A stretch of DNA of 64,000 nt from Hysterangium stoloniferum (lineage: Eukaryota; Basidiomycota; Agaricomycetes; Hysterangiales; Hysterangiaceae), in NCBI GenBank assembly GCA_015178975.1, contig WHVD01000254.1, positions 1-64,000 of the forward strand, in the 5' to 3' direction. Shown here in pieces: positions 10,402 through 22,393 of this stretch (position 1 is the first letter of the stretch; every line of letters begins with the position of its first letter). Made by a program: the position numbers and the translations under genes. A model generated the notes under the pieces. The model was not told the origin of the DNA, ran no database searches, and worked only from the letters and a program-made list of their open reading frames with translations.

Positions 10402-11404
10402 ATGGGACCAAAGCCCACGCCGCGCAAGCCTATGCCAACCGCCGGGCAGTCAATACCGGGTGCCACTGTCCGCTGCCCAAATCTTGGCGCAGCGGGATGA
10501 GCAATGTCGACAGCAAGAAGAGGCGGAGCGAGAAGCCTGGGAGGTCGAGGAGGCCCTGAATAGGGAATACCAGGCGGCCGTGGCCACGGAGGAAGAGGCT
10601 GCGAGGCAGAAGCAGAGGGAGGAGGAGGAGGCTGTGCAGGTGGCCGCGGAGAAGGCCAGGGTGGTGGCAGAGATAGCCCGGATGGCCGTGGATAGAGCTG
10701 CGGTTGTTGCAGGAAAGGTAAGTCCCATAATTCAACTTTTTGCTTTTTTTTTGACTTGGCATTTTCAGTGCAAGGCGGCGGAAGTCAAGTTGGAGTCTGA
10801 GGGGGAGCCAGAGAGCCCCAACAAAGTGAGTCTCGGGTCCGTGGGTATACCGTGGAGCTAACCGTGTCAACAGAAAGCAAGGAAGGCGGCGCCAGTCCAC
10901 CTACCAACTCGGAACGACCCGTGGTGTTCCAGTTGTAATGACCAGAACACTGAGTGTAATCAGAAGTCCAGCCGGGGCCCAGGCTGTGACCAGTGCACGC
11001 ACCTCAAGGCGAGGTGCTCACTTGTTCACGAGCAGGCCACGGAGTCTGGTTCACAGGAGAATGGTGGGTCGGATGGATACTCCGGTCTGGAGGAAGTTTT
11101 GGGACAGATTGCCGAGGGCATAGAAGCCCAGAATGAGTTGCTCCGGAAGAGCAACAAAGTCAGTGTTGTGATGGCGAACGATCTCCATGCACTCCGTGGG
11201 GACCATTTTAGGTTCCTGATGGAGTATGCTGGCTTTGTTTATGAGAAGCCAGAGGCCAGGTGTTCCGAGGAAACCGGTTCAGATGAGGAGGAGGTGCCCG
11301 TGGAGATCGCGGAGCTACCCGAGGAGATGAATGAGGCGGGAAAAACTGAGGCAGAAAAAGAGGCGGGGAAAAAGGATAGCCCCATCAATGTAGATGAAGA
11401 ATAG
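10402..11404 (+). CDS. Antisense accessory gene of family 1 chromovirus (copy 2): coiled coil plus Zn2Cys6-like cluster
   Basis: Starts ATGGGACCAAAGCC (MGPKP) and ends with a stop at 11,404. The first part is a long Glu/Ala/Gln-rich region likely to form a coiled coil. Two small introns fit at 10,718-10,768 (GTAAGT..TTTTCAG, with a TTGAC branch-like word) and 10,826-10,873 (GTGAGT..CAACAG). A cysteine cluster C-x2-C-x6-C-x9-C-x2-C-x6-C follows at ~10,924-11,020, then a region with EAQNELLRKSNK and a very acidic tail. The same layout, TATA box, splice sites and cysteine spacing occur in copy 1. The spacing matches fungal Zn(II)2Cys6 DNA-binding clusters. It is transcribed opposite to gag-pol, so its introns would not be removed from the genomic RNA. 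Function unknown. The frame near the start is uncertain. Confidence 0.65.
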
Positions 11405-13281
11405 AAATAAAACTTAATAATAATTGAACATAAAAGTAAAGCGTGAAAAACATAAAAATAAAAGTCAAAGCCAAAGTCCACGGAGAGTCCGCTTAAAGAC
11501 TTGACAAGACATGTCAGAACCTGTAAAAGCAAAGAGAGACATAGGGCAACAGGGAATAAATGAAAATGAGTCCAAACATAACACGGGGTCCGCGGAGTGC
11601 GGTCAGAGAGACAATAATGGTCCAGGTTTGAGTGGGTAAGCTGTATGAAGGTCAGTAATGATTTCCATGGCATTACCGAGTTCCGTGGCCAAAATCCATG
11701 AGGTCTCTTCATCAGTGCCCTCGTAACCCACCCACTTGACCAAGTAAAGCAGTTTACAAGTGCGTCGACGCTTATCAATTTTTGAATCTAAAATCTGTGA
11801 GATTTCAAACTTGAGTTCTCCATCAATGATGACAGGAGGAGGCGGAGATTGCATGTGATCTGGGATAGTGTTAGCAGTACAAGGTTCTAGCATAGAAACA
11901 TGAAATACCGGGTGTACCGCGCGCATGCTATCTGGAAGCCGTAGAGTCCAAGAAACTGAACCTACTTGTGCGATAATTTCAAATGGACCTAAATATTTTT
12001 CAGCAAGCTTCTTTGATGGACGGGTAGTCCAGAAGAATTGAGCTTTGACATAAACACGGTCGCCAATCTTGAAGTTTGGTGGCAGGATCCAGTGTTTGTC
12101 CACTGAATGTTGGTATTGCTCTTGGGTGGACAATATTGCAGTCCGGAGTTCCTCGTGGAGCTCGTGGAGGTCAGTGGTGAACTCTTGAGTGTGAACAGAG
12201 GCAAGATTTCATTCTGGATGTACTGTAATATTTGGATTATATCCTTTATTTGCAAAGAACAGGGAAACGCCAGTAGTGGCCGAGGGTGCATTGTTGTAAG
12301 CAAACTCTGCAAGTGGTAACAAGGATTTCCAATTGTCCTGTTGATAGTTGCAATATATGTGGAGGTATTGTTCCAATGTCTGGTTGACGCGTTCGGTTTG
12401 TCCATCACCTTCCGGGTGATGTCCGGACGTGAAATGTAATGTCATGTCCAAGGATTTTCCGAGGGATCTGAAGAAGTGAGACACGAACTCTGATCCTCTA
12501 TCAGAAGTCATGTGGGATGGAACTCCGTGCTTGGAAAATACGTGGATAATGAAAAGTTCTGCTAACTGCATGGACGTAATTGTGTCATATGTAGGAATGA
12601 ATATACCTTGTTTTGAGAATCTGTCAACAACGACTAGAATAGCGGAAAAGCCTTCGGAATCCGGTAGGTGTTCAATGAAATCCATAGAGATAGAATTCCA
12701 CGGGTGTTCCAGTACCAGGAGTTGTTTCAAAAGGCCATATGGCTTGTGTCGCTGAGATTTCAAGCAGGGACAAGTAGTACAATACTGCTTAACGAATCCA
12801 CGGAGTCCGGGCCAAGTATATTCTCTTCTTATTAATGATAGAGTTTTGTTGTACCCAAAATGTCCTGAGAGTGGATGATCATGTTTGTATTGAAGGATCC
12901 TAAGTTGGAGGCCATCGGAGTCCGGTACATAGATACAATCGTCAAGTCTAATGAAACCATGTTGATCAAGAGACCACCAAGGTTGATCAGGGTCCATGGG
13001 ATTGTCAAGGTGAGCTTTAGTAAGGTAGGTGTCACTTTAATTCAGCACCTTATGTAATCATATTACTAAGCACCAAGAGCGGCCAAATTTGGGAATCAAA
13101 TTTTTGAAAAATTTATTATGAAGTCAAAAAATGAATTGGAGTCACTATAATCTGGGACATCCTTGATTGTCACTGAGGGCTTTTGTTGTGCCTTGGATCC
13201 AAGGTTTTTGATGTGAGATTGTGCAGCTTTAGACTTCTGAGGCATGGTAGTAGAACTGTGCAACCACACATTTGCCACTGC

Positions 13282-14231
13282 TGTTAGGATACACACACAG
13301 GCCGGGTCTCCAGAGAAACCTGCGGGATATCCGGTAGGACTTGGCTTCAGCTTATAGGCTGCACCCTCACTAGATCGTGTTGTCCAATTTCAAACGAACG
13401 GACGGGGATCCCGGGGAGTCCGGGCGGGGTTCATGGGTCGTAGGTCGTAAGTCGGGGGTCGTGAGTCATGAGTCGGAGGTCGTGGGTCGTGAGTCGAGTT
13501 GGTTGAGGGAGATAGATGCGCCGGAGCCCATGGGCTCCGACTAGTGCGAGCGATGTGAATTAAGTAAGGTTTTAGAGTGGAAAATGCAATTAGAATACTG
13601 GGGGGAATCTAAGCTAATTTTCTGACTGGATTGTATGTACAACATCTGCCAGTTTATATAGACCATGGAGTGAATGACATACCAAATCCAGTAATGGCGA
13701 AATGAAACTAACAAAACATGAAACGGGAATAGTAAACACCAAATTGGTGAACGGAACGGAACGGAACGGAACGGAACGGAACGGAACGGAACGGAACGGA
13801 ACGGAACGGAACGGAACGGAACGGAACGGAACGGAACGGAACGGAACGGAACGGAACGGAACGGAACGGAACGGAACGGAGCGGAGTCCGAATTGTGACA
13901 AAGCATAACCCATAACGGGAAATGGAGCGGAAGCGGAGTCCTAAATCGTGACAGGTCATTTGACTAAAACGGGAACGGGGCTCGATTAGAGCGGTGACGG
14001 GATTCTGAGCAGGGTCCGGTGACTGATGCGTGGGATGAAGACAGACATAGACAGAGACGGAGTCCAGGGGAAGTCCGGTGACTGATATGTGTCGTAATGA
14101 GGTCGAACGTAACGAGTCTTGACGTAACAGAGTCCAGGCGGGAAATCCTATAAACAGACGATTGGTGCTTGTAGCGCGTGGGGGCGTACGGGTTAGTGCC
14201 CGGAGTCCGGTGGGATTGTCTGGTCGTAACA
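13282..14231 (-). repeat. Solo family 1 LTR with ACTGC target duplication
   Basis: Runs from TGTTAGGATAC to GGTCGTAACA, with ACTGC directly before (13,277-13,281) and after (14,232-14,236). No internal region is attached, so it is a recombination product of a full insertion. It is 950 bp rather than ~833 because it holds the (ACGGA)n expansion at 13,751. Confidence 0.9.
13751..13880. repeat. (ACGGA)26 microsatellite inside the solo LTR
   Basis: 26 perfect ACGGA units followed by one GCGGA. The LTR at 9,360 has only a single GGAACGGA at the same place, so the array expanded from LTR sequence. All open frames across it (for example repeats of RSVPF) are artefacts of the array. Confidence 0.97.
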
Positions 14232-17200
14232 ACTGCACTGCTTATGTAATGTGGCCTGTGATCAAGTGCACAGCTTACTGCACAAGTACATGTGCAGCTA
14301 TACCCTCTTTTTCTTAGGAGAATTTTTATGTAAGTAAGATAAGTACATATATTTGAATTTAATACAGTTTTCTTTCTCAATTTTAGGCCCTTAAAACAAG
14401 GCTGCCCAATATATCACGTGATGATTATGTAAGTGGCCAATACTGACACTTGCGAAATTTTGAAAATCTCAGAATCATATGGAAATGAGTTTTTAAGCAT
14501 TCAGAGACTCAAAAAAAAAGTTAAAATTTGTAAGTCCTACTACTTGGCAAGGGTGAATTATTTTTCAAGTTTTAAACCTGAGAACTGGAGGAATAGATCC
14601 CAACTCCACTTCCCTGGGCTTTAATTACAGATTATCTATGTTGTGGAAGCACAGAAAGGAGTTCACTTTTTTGCTTACATAAACAGGTGCTGAACTAAAG
14701 TGACGCCTACCTTAATTGGATCTAGCGGAATTGCCGATAGAATATCTTGATGTAACTTCTCGATATCCATAATGATAATTCCATGGACAATGGGATTGAC
14801 AAGGAAAGTTGCACAGACCAATGCGGTAAGTTGTTGATTCGTGAAAATAGGTTTCAGGTTGTGCGGATTTACCGTTGCATAGTCGTTGCTCCCCTCTTTA
14901 GGATAGACGTCCCATTGTCTAGTTAAAGCGTCGGGTTTGCCACCGAGACGGCCGGGTCGAAAGCGGATAATCATGTTGAAGGCAGATAGATATTCAGACC
15001 AGCGGGCCTGCTGGTGGGTCAAAAGTTTTGTGGTAGAAAAGTATTCCAGGTTTTTGTGATCTGTTACAACGTCAATAGGAGCTCCTGAACCTTCCAAATA
15101 GTGTCACCATGCTTTGAAAGCTGAAAAGATTGCCAGAAGTTCTTTATCATGAACATCGTAGTTGAGCTCTGCTCCGGTAAAAGTCCAGAACAGAAAAGCC
15201 ATGGGGTGGACTTCTCCGTCAGAGTCCTGGATAGACAGAATGGCTCCAAGTGCATAGTCCGAGGCGTCCATTTCAACAATGAGCGGGAAGTCCGGTTTCC
15301 AATGTGACAGAATAGGAGCTGTAGAAAAAGAATTTTTTAAAAGATTGAAAGCTTTTTGACACTTATCATTAAAATTCCACAGAGTACCCTTGCGTGTAAG
15401 ATGGGTAAGGGGTACCGTGATGTTGGAATATCCACAGATAAACCGTCAGTAAAAATTGGCAAAGCCAAGGAAGGATTGTATATCTTTGACTTTTTGGGGT
15501 TCGGGCCAATCTTTGATGACTTGCACTTTAGTTTCATCCATTCAAAGTCCATCGGGTCCCATCATGAAACCTAGGTATTCCACGGAGTTTATGTCAAAAG
15601 TACATTTTTTACCATTCGCGAATAAACCATGTTGTCTGAGTCTCTGGAGAACTTCACGGACTTGTTTGTCGTGTTCCGCAGGATTCTCGGAGTAGATAAG
15701 AATGTCGTCCAAGTAAACAATGACACATACATCGAGCATGTCGGAGAAAATGTCATTGATAAAATGCTGAAAAACAGATGGAGCATTGGTGAGTCCAAAG
15801 GGCATCACCAACCACTCGAAGGCCCCATAACGGGTTCTAAAAGTGGTTTTCCATTCGTCGCCCGCGGCAATCCAGACCAAATGATAGGCGTGTTTGAGAT
15901 TAATTTTGGTGTAAATCCGGGCATTCCGCAGAGCATTGAGCAGGTCAGATATAAGTGGGAGTGGATATTTATCCTTCTTGGTGACAGCATTGAGTCCTCT
16001 AAAATCAACACATAGTCAAAGGGATCCATCCTTTTTTCTGACAAACAGAACAGGTGCTCCAAAAGGAGACTTTGAGGGTCAGATAAAACCTATGGACAAA
16101 TGTTCATCCAGGAAATTGCGGATTGCGGATAGTTCCGTGGACGAGAGCGGGTAAATATGTCCTAGGGGTGGCTGGGCACCATCTTCAAGATCGATTTTTA
16201 AGTCGTATTCTCTGTGAGGCAGAAGCCGGTCAGCTTTCCGCTTGCTAAAAACATCCGCGAAGTCATGATATTTCTCTGGGACACCTTCTAGGTCAGCAGC
16301 TTGCTCAGATTCAGATACCGGGGTTGAAAAATGTCCAGTTGCTTCATCAATTTTCAAGTTGATAGTGAATGCCTGGGACCCATCCATTTTTGAAGCCATA
16401 ATAAAAGCTGCAGCATTAATCAGAGAAATGGACGGAGGTGCCGTGGGTTCCGGGGAAGCTATGGGTGCCGTAGGGATCACAGGAGTCCTCGAGACTGCAG
16501 GTGCCGGGAAGGCCATGGGTGCCATGGAGGCCGAGACAGGCGCAGTTTCCTCGGCTGCCACAGGAGTCCGGAATGTTATACTGTTAGCTATCCAGTCAAT
16601 CAATGGATTGTAGCGGGTAAGCCAGTTATGTCCTAGGACCACCGAGCAACTTGAGTCTAACTGGGTCACATAGAAAGTGACCAATTGAGATGTTCCACAC
16701 GGGAAACTGATGGGTAAATCACAAGCTTGGGTAACAACCGAATTACTTGTGCCATAGAAGAGGCGGAGACCGATGGGATTTATTGAATAGGTTGACAAAG
16801 AATTTTTTTGTGTGAATTTTGTATCTAAAAAACAATGAGTCGAGCCGGAATCTATGAGAGCTGAAAAAACGAATTTCAGAATCATATTAGACATAAGTTT
16901 AACGAAAAATGAATCAGAATGTGAAAGAGCGGATGCGTTGAGGCGAGTAAACTCTTGAATGCGCGGAGAGGCAATGCAACCCCCAACCCGCGCAGAGTCC
17001 GCGGGGTTGCTTACTCTTTTTTTGAGTTGGAAGCCGGTTTGTCCTTCGACGGGGTTTCTGTGGAGGCCTTGGCTGTTCGACCCTTTGAAGAGTTTGCTTT
17101 TGCCAGCGGACATTCCGGGACTTGATGACTGGGTTTCCCACACAAGAGACAGAGGTTGTTGTCCATACGACATTGTCTTTCCTGTGGGGTCAATTTGCCA

Positions 17201-18341
17201 TCAGGTCCGAGTTTGCCTGAGAGGTCGGGTTTTCCAGCTTGCTTGCCGGACTGTTGACCCTTGTTGTTGTCCTTATTGTCCTTATTGTTGTTGTTGTTTG
17301 AAGACTTTTTATCGTTATTCTTGTCGGATTGTGTGGAGTTCTGGTTGCTGGTTGACGAGTTGTTGTTGTTGGTTTTATTGGCCATGGACTTGTTTACCTT
17401 GTCCGTGGAGGTCTCGCGGGCAACTTCCGCGCAACATTCCCAATAACGTGCGTCCACGTTTTGAGCTTTGAGGCGCATACGGGACAGGGTTTTTTGCTTG
17501 CCATCTTCTCCTTTCGAGACTTCGTCTTTAAGGTGGGATGGCAGACCGGCATAGAATTGGTGGCGGAGAGTGGGATTGCCCCACTGACAACAAGCTGCAA
17601 GATTATTGAATTGGACGATGTAGTCCGTGATGCGCTGCGTGTCCTTCATATGAAGATTTGTGAGACTATTCTTGGCTTCTCCTGTCGGGTCATACGGGCC
17701 AAAGTTGGTTTCAAGCTCCTCAACAAAAGCCTCCCAATTTTCAAGCCAGAGCGGCTCTTCCTTGGAAATCCCGCTAAAAGCCGGTTCGAACCATTTCAAC
17801 ACAGATCCCGACAAATATGAAAGTGCATAGTTGACTTTTCAGGAGTCCGTGGAGAATGCAGCGGCACAATCACGGAAATTGATGCGACATTGCAGGAGGA
17901 AAGTAGAGAGTTTGTTTGGGTTGGAACCCATGAAGGGTTCCGGAGCATTGACTTTTGACCATGGAGGTTCTTGTTCCTTTTTCTTTCGTTCTTCAAGCAG
18001 GTGTGTCATGAATTTATCTATGGTACCTGCTAAAAATTCAGAAGTAGGATCCCCCATGTGCGGTCGTTGAACAGGTGGAGGATTTTCAAGAGGAATTTCG
18101 ACACCTTTGCCCTTGTCAGGGGTCACGGAATCGTCCTCGTGCTCGGATTCGTCCTGGTTTTCCGGTACTTCTTCGATACGGGCTTCTTCCATGGGTTCCA
18201 ACTGGTTCGCAAGCATCTGACTGGTATACAGAGTTAACGGGGAATGAAGAGTCGACAGTCCAGGTAATGATGACTGTGAGCATGTACTTCTTCTTGGTGG
18301 CATAATAAAAAAACAATCTGTGAGTATTAGTCAGAAAATAC

Positions 18342-18422
18342 TGTTAGGATACACACACAGGCCGGGTTACCGGATAACCTGCAGGTTTCTCCGGAAACCT
18401 GGCCTGTGTGTGTATCCTAACA
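18342..18422. repeat. 81-bp fold-back made of two opposed LTR ends
   Basis: Begins TGTTAGGATACACACACAGG and ends CCTGTGTGTGTATCCTAACA, a near-perfect palindrome. The left half equals the start of a minus-oriented family 1 LTR, and the right half equals the end of a plus-oriented one (compare 2,745-2,790). It stands where the 5' LTR of the 9.4-18.3 kb element should be. Confidence 0.85.
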
Positions 18423-19194
18423 GAAAGGCTGTAGAGATGTGTGACACAGTCAATGATGTTAGTTGTAGTCCTGGCATTGTTGTGAGACTTGAAAGAGAAT
18501 CAGTGTAGTTTTTGATCATGAATGCTAAAGCAGCAGGGCAGCTGGGTAAGAGTCAGTTGTATGGAGTGATATGAAGCGTAAAGGTGCCATATGGACTGGG
18601 TGGGCTATGGATGATGTTCAAGTGTGTGAGAGATGGTTATCGGTGCATGAAAACACACCTTGCAATGAGCAGTCATACAACTGCAGAGAAAAAGCACTGC
18701 TGGATCCCTGAGACACTGAGATTTCCATGGTTCCAATTTAGAATGGCGTGGGAAGGCCCATTGTGCCTGCCAGCACCCACATACATGTGTTTGTGACATA
18801 TGTACCCAGTCACATGATGCAAGTGAGGCAGCACATGAGGGCCCACCCATTGCACCTGCCAGCAACCACATGCACTTTGCATTTGCGAATGCGCACCTGA
18901 ACTGGCATGGTGCATTTGTCACCACATCATGCCTGGCAACATGTGACAGGAATGCACATGACAACGATGTGCCATTGTGGGTATGGGAGAGCGAAGGCTT
19001 GCTTCACTTGCAGGTGACTGTGGGAACTTGGCTGCTCGCTTCACTCACAGATGCTGACCTAATGCTGACAAATAGTGACTAAGCAGCACCCACAGACCCA
19101 CCAATGTGAATTTACTTATACAAGGCTGTGACCCATGGGGACAAGCCCCCACCATGCTACCACCCCACAACTTTACTCAGTCACTTGTGACCTG
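18423..19194. other. Unassigned TG/CA-rich sequence
   Basis: No gene or known repeat is recognised. The stretch is rich in CACATG and TGCA words (for example 18,760-18,960) and has only short open frames. It may belong to the Helitron or be older decayed repeat. Confidence 0.5.
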
Positions 19195-21661
19195 GTGGAT
19201 CAATAATAATATCTTTAAATACTACATCAACAGTTTGTATTACCTTCTGTGACCACTTCTGTACATTCCAGCTTCCAATTTATTCATTCAGAATTTTATG
19301 TTAAAGTGATTAAATTTTACATTATTCAGAATTATATATACTATATACTTTGGTAAATTCACTGAACATAAAAAATATAAGTCAGTCTCCTTTTGCAACC
19401 TTGTTGAATACTTACTCATGGATTAATAATAACATCTTTAAACACTACATTTGCAGTCATATCAGTATCATAGAGTAAAATGTTTACTCTTCCCCAATTT
19501 GTCCCTCTTGAAACACCAACATAAAACTGTCCATGTGAGAACACAGGACTATGCAGATCCAATCCAACTAATTTTAAAGATTGACCTTGTGACTTATTGG
19601 TAGTCATAGAAAATGCTAGCCTGACTGGAAACTGCTGATGATACAGTTCAAATGGCACTTGTTTTGTAGTTGGAATAATTGTTATTCGAGGGATGAATGC
19701 CAGCTCTCCTGCTGAAGGTCCTGTAATGATCTTTACTTGAAGTACTCTGTGAGTCATTTGTATTAACCCGAGTCTTGTTCCATTACAGAGTCCTTGTCCT
19801 GGATCCAAGTTTCAAAGCAGCATCAATGGCACTCCAGGTTTCAAATGCAATTTACTTGGTGACAATCCTCCAAAGTTGATTGAGTTTAAGTACTCAGGAG
19901 GATATAATGTCTCATTGGCTCCATCTTTGACACTGTCTGCACTGTGGTAGGTTTGCCCAATCCCTGAAAATTTTTCAAAGAGCATGTCATTGACTTAATC
20001 TACATCTGAATTTCGAGGACAGAGAATAGCCCACTCCAAGAAAAACTCATCTGTAAGAGCCTCAGGATCATGTATGTTTGGATAAATAGTTGAGACTAAA
20101 TCATCTACTGTTGGTCCACATAGCATGTGTTCAGGGACTTTAAACATATGATCAAGAGGCATGTCCTTTCCATGTCCAATATCCAAAAGTCACTGAGCAA
20201 AAACAGCACTCTCTTGATCAGTAGGATCTACATACATATTCTCAGTCAAAAACAGAATCTTGACATTGTGCCAAAGGTGAGACCATGAGATACATGCACC
20301 AATAATATCTTCTTTTGAACCTTTAGGAATGACAGGCAATGTTTGTTGAAAGTCACCACCCCATGCTACTGTAATGCCTCCAAAAGGAATATCCTTATTA
20401 AGGATATCTCTAAGTCTCCAATCTACTGCCTCACAGGCAAAGCGATTCTGCATTGGAACCTCATCCCAATTAATAAGGCTGACCTCTTTCATTAGATTAG
20501 CCTTATCTGAGCCTTTCTTCATTGTACACATGGATTTATCATCAACTTCAAGGGGAATTTGAAACATACTGTGAGATGTCTGCCCACCACTCAGAATAAG
20601 TGAAGCAATGCCAGAGGAGGCAACACAGAGTACAATGAGTTCTTTGCCTCTACAGGCATGTGCCAAAGTATTCCAAACAAATGATTTTCCAGTACCCCCA
20701 GGTCCATTTAAAAAGAAAAGCTTTCCATCTACTCCAGTTCCATGCCTTGCAATGACAGCATCCATAATTTGATTGTATGCAACCTTCTGGCCCTCATTCA
20801 ACTTTTCAATATTTATATCTGCTTTTATTTGCTCAGTTGTCTTATCATATGCCTTTTGTTCATTGATGAATCAATTTCCCACTCTGTCTTCCCATGGCTC
20901 TGTAAATTGAGGCATATAAGGGTACTCTGAGAGTGGTTTCCCACTTGTACGAAGAATTTCATCAAGCTTGAAGAGGCCAAAGTCATGGACTGTCTCATCA
21001 GATGGCTCTGGTTGATTTGGTTGATGAAGACGTGTCTGAATAAAGTGTTTCAAGTCATCACAAATGTCTGTTTTGAATTCATGCCAGAGTGCAGCTGGAT
21101 CAGAGGGAAAGCATTGGCTGAGAATAGTAGCAAACAGTCTCCTTAATTGAGATCCAGTCTGTATAGCCTTTGCCTCTCGAAGACACAACTTCCATTCTTT
21201 ATCATCTTCAAGTAGACCACGTGCCATGCAGACTGCTTGGAAGGAAGGATAGACCTGTCCTTCATAGGTCCTGAGTTCTTCAAAAGAAGTTGCCACCTTG
21301 AAGACTATACAGTAAGTAAAGTATGTAGGAAGAATCTTGGGCCACTTGAGGGTCCTGCAAAATGAATACATCCAATAGCAAATTTTCTTTTCCTTGTATT
21401 CCATTTTCTGTTTTTTGAATTCCATGTGAAAAATTCTGGAAACTCAACATAGTGAAGTGAATTGGCTGCTCTACCATTAAGGCCTATTGTATTTTTAGAA
21501 TTGGCCTCAAAGTATGCCATCAACTTGGTTTTGGAATGATGGGCAGCATCCAAAGCCTCTTCTGGACCCTCCATCCCATCAAAGATAACTGACTGTTGAT
21601 TCTCTAAATGCACAGGGAGGGCTATAACAGCAGGTATTTGAGTATGTATCTCATTTTCCAA
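19195..21661 (-). pseudogene. Helitron PIF1-like helicase remnant
   Basis: Minus-strand frames carry the helicase part of a Helitron RepHel protein. There is an N-terminal flank (~21,660-20,870), Walker A GPGGTGKS (~20,700), Walker B region INWDEVPM (~20,465), GGDFQQTLPVIP (~20,345), then motif V TNKSQGQS (~19,590) and motif VI FYVGVSRG (~19,510), with the C-terminus at 19,416. In-frame stops break it: a TGA at 20,190-20,192 sits where FAQWLLDIG is expected, with others near 19,995 and 19,810. The HUH replication-initiator domain is absent, so the 5' half is lost. A second copy of the last ~35 bases lies at 19,197-19,230. No clear Helitron CTRR terminus was found. Confidence 0.85.
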
Positions 21662-21689
21662 AAGTCTCCAAAGGAGGACACCTGAAGAC

Positions 21690-22335
21690 TATTAAGTATA
21701 CCAAATTCTAATATACTCTAAAGGTCATTTAAACATCTGAGATGTGATTCAAACATAATTTGGTTTTTAAAACTTTTTAAAAGTTTTAAACTCTCTCATA
21801 CATTACAAACTAAAGAATCTTTCCAGATACGAGTAGACAATAAAAGAAATTAGTAGTTTGAAACACTAATACTTTTAAAAAATAGATACTTTTAGATAGT
21901 CCATTCCATGCATATATATATCATTGGCACCTCTAAATACATATGTATTACTTTGGAATGGATCTGTCAATCTGAACAGATTTCTACTTGATCAAACATA
22001 CCCAGAATATATAGGGGGTTTTACTTAATAAAGACAGCTGTGGTATGAAAAATTTCCAATAATATTTTACATATTTTACATGGAAATAACTACATTACAA
22101 ATTTAAAAAAACAAATTAACAACAAAAGTATTAGCAAGTATTTACATAACTTGGAAAACCATATACAATAGGTTCTATTAATTGACTCTGAATTGTATAA
22201 GATGTAATATGGAGAACTATTTCTGATGGTTGTTTTTTGATGATATAATTGTTTCAGAATAGATATCACTATTTAAAGATGGAGTTTTGTAAAAATAAGA
22301 CTCTTATTAGTAAATATTTGAGATTATAGTAATTA
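21690..22335 (-). repeat. ~640-bp AT-rich repeat, copy 1 (inverted relative to 51.0 kb copy)
   Basis: The reverse complement aligns along its whole length with 51,005-51,665. Shared words include TTCAAACTACTAATT, GAAATCTGTTCAGATTGAC and GGTTTTCCAAGTTATG. The edges carry GGAGG/CCTCC words, reminiscent of short TIRs. Non-coding. Probably a non-autonomous DNA element. Confidence 0.7.
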
Positions 22336-22393
22336 TAAACACCCTCCATATATGTATATGTATGTATGTATATATATGTATATATGCATATGG

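Larger units (their letters stand above)
13021..14714. mobile_element. TIR DNA element inserted in chromovirus pol
   Basis: Ends are inverted copies: TAAGGTAGGTGTCACTTTAA at 13,021 and the matching CTAAAGTGACGCCTACCTTA at 14,695-14,714. The similarity runs on into TTCAGCACCT and TTATGTAA, so the TIRs are at least ~35 bp. A TA target duplication is possible. Without the solo LTR inside, the element is ~740 bp. It keeps a minus-strand start MPQKSKAAQSHIKNLG (~13,240-13,130) like the N-terminus of a transposase-related protein, so it looks like a deletion derivative of a larger element. Superfamily not certain. Confidence 0.65.
11603..18303 (-). pseudogene. gag-pol region of family 1 chromovirus
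   Basis: Encodes (minus strand) Gag with an Asn/Lys/Gly-rich linker and zinc knuckle, aspartic protease, reverse transcriptase, RNase H, integrase and a C-terminal chromodomain ending near AYPLKPGP. The chromodomain is the targeting module typical of chromoviruses. The region is interrupted by an inserted DNA element and is broken in several places, so no intact polyprotein is made from this copy. Confidence 0.85.
9360..18341 (-). mobile_element. Family 1 Ty3 chromovirus carrying an antisense gene
   Basis: Minus-strand order from right to left: gag (~18,303-17,020) with a CX2CX4HX4C knuckle (CLLCGKPSHQVPECP), protease (~16,900-16,600, LIDSGSTHCF), reverse transcriptase (~16,150-15,540, VYLDDILIY), RNase H (~15,280-15,000), integrase (~12,997-12,200, with HHCC and SDRGSEF), chromodomain (~11,830-11,620, LYLVKWVGYEG), then the plus-strand accessory gene (10,402-11,404) and the 3' LTR (9,360-10,192). 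The pol region is split by the TIR element at 13,021-14,714. Broken, with several breaks, but much less decayed than other family 1 pieces and still CpG-rich. Confidence 0.85.

Noticed and set aside
13614-13913. Open frames with repeated RSVPF / NGTER units
   Set aside because: They are translations of the (ACGGA)26 array and open in all frames. Not proteins.
18342-18422. Independent MITE with TGTTAGGATAC termini
   Set aside because: Both halves match LTR ends exactly and no target duplication is present, so a fused LTR remnant explains it better.
18423-19194. Gene-like frames in the TG/CA-rich stretch
   Set aside because: All are short, overlap on both strands and share no motif.
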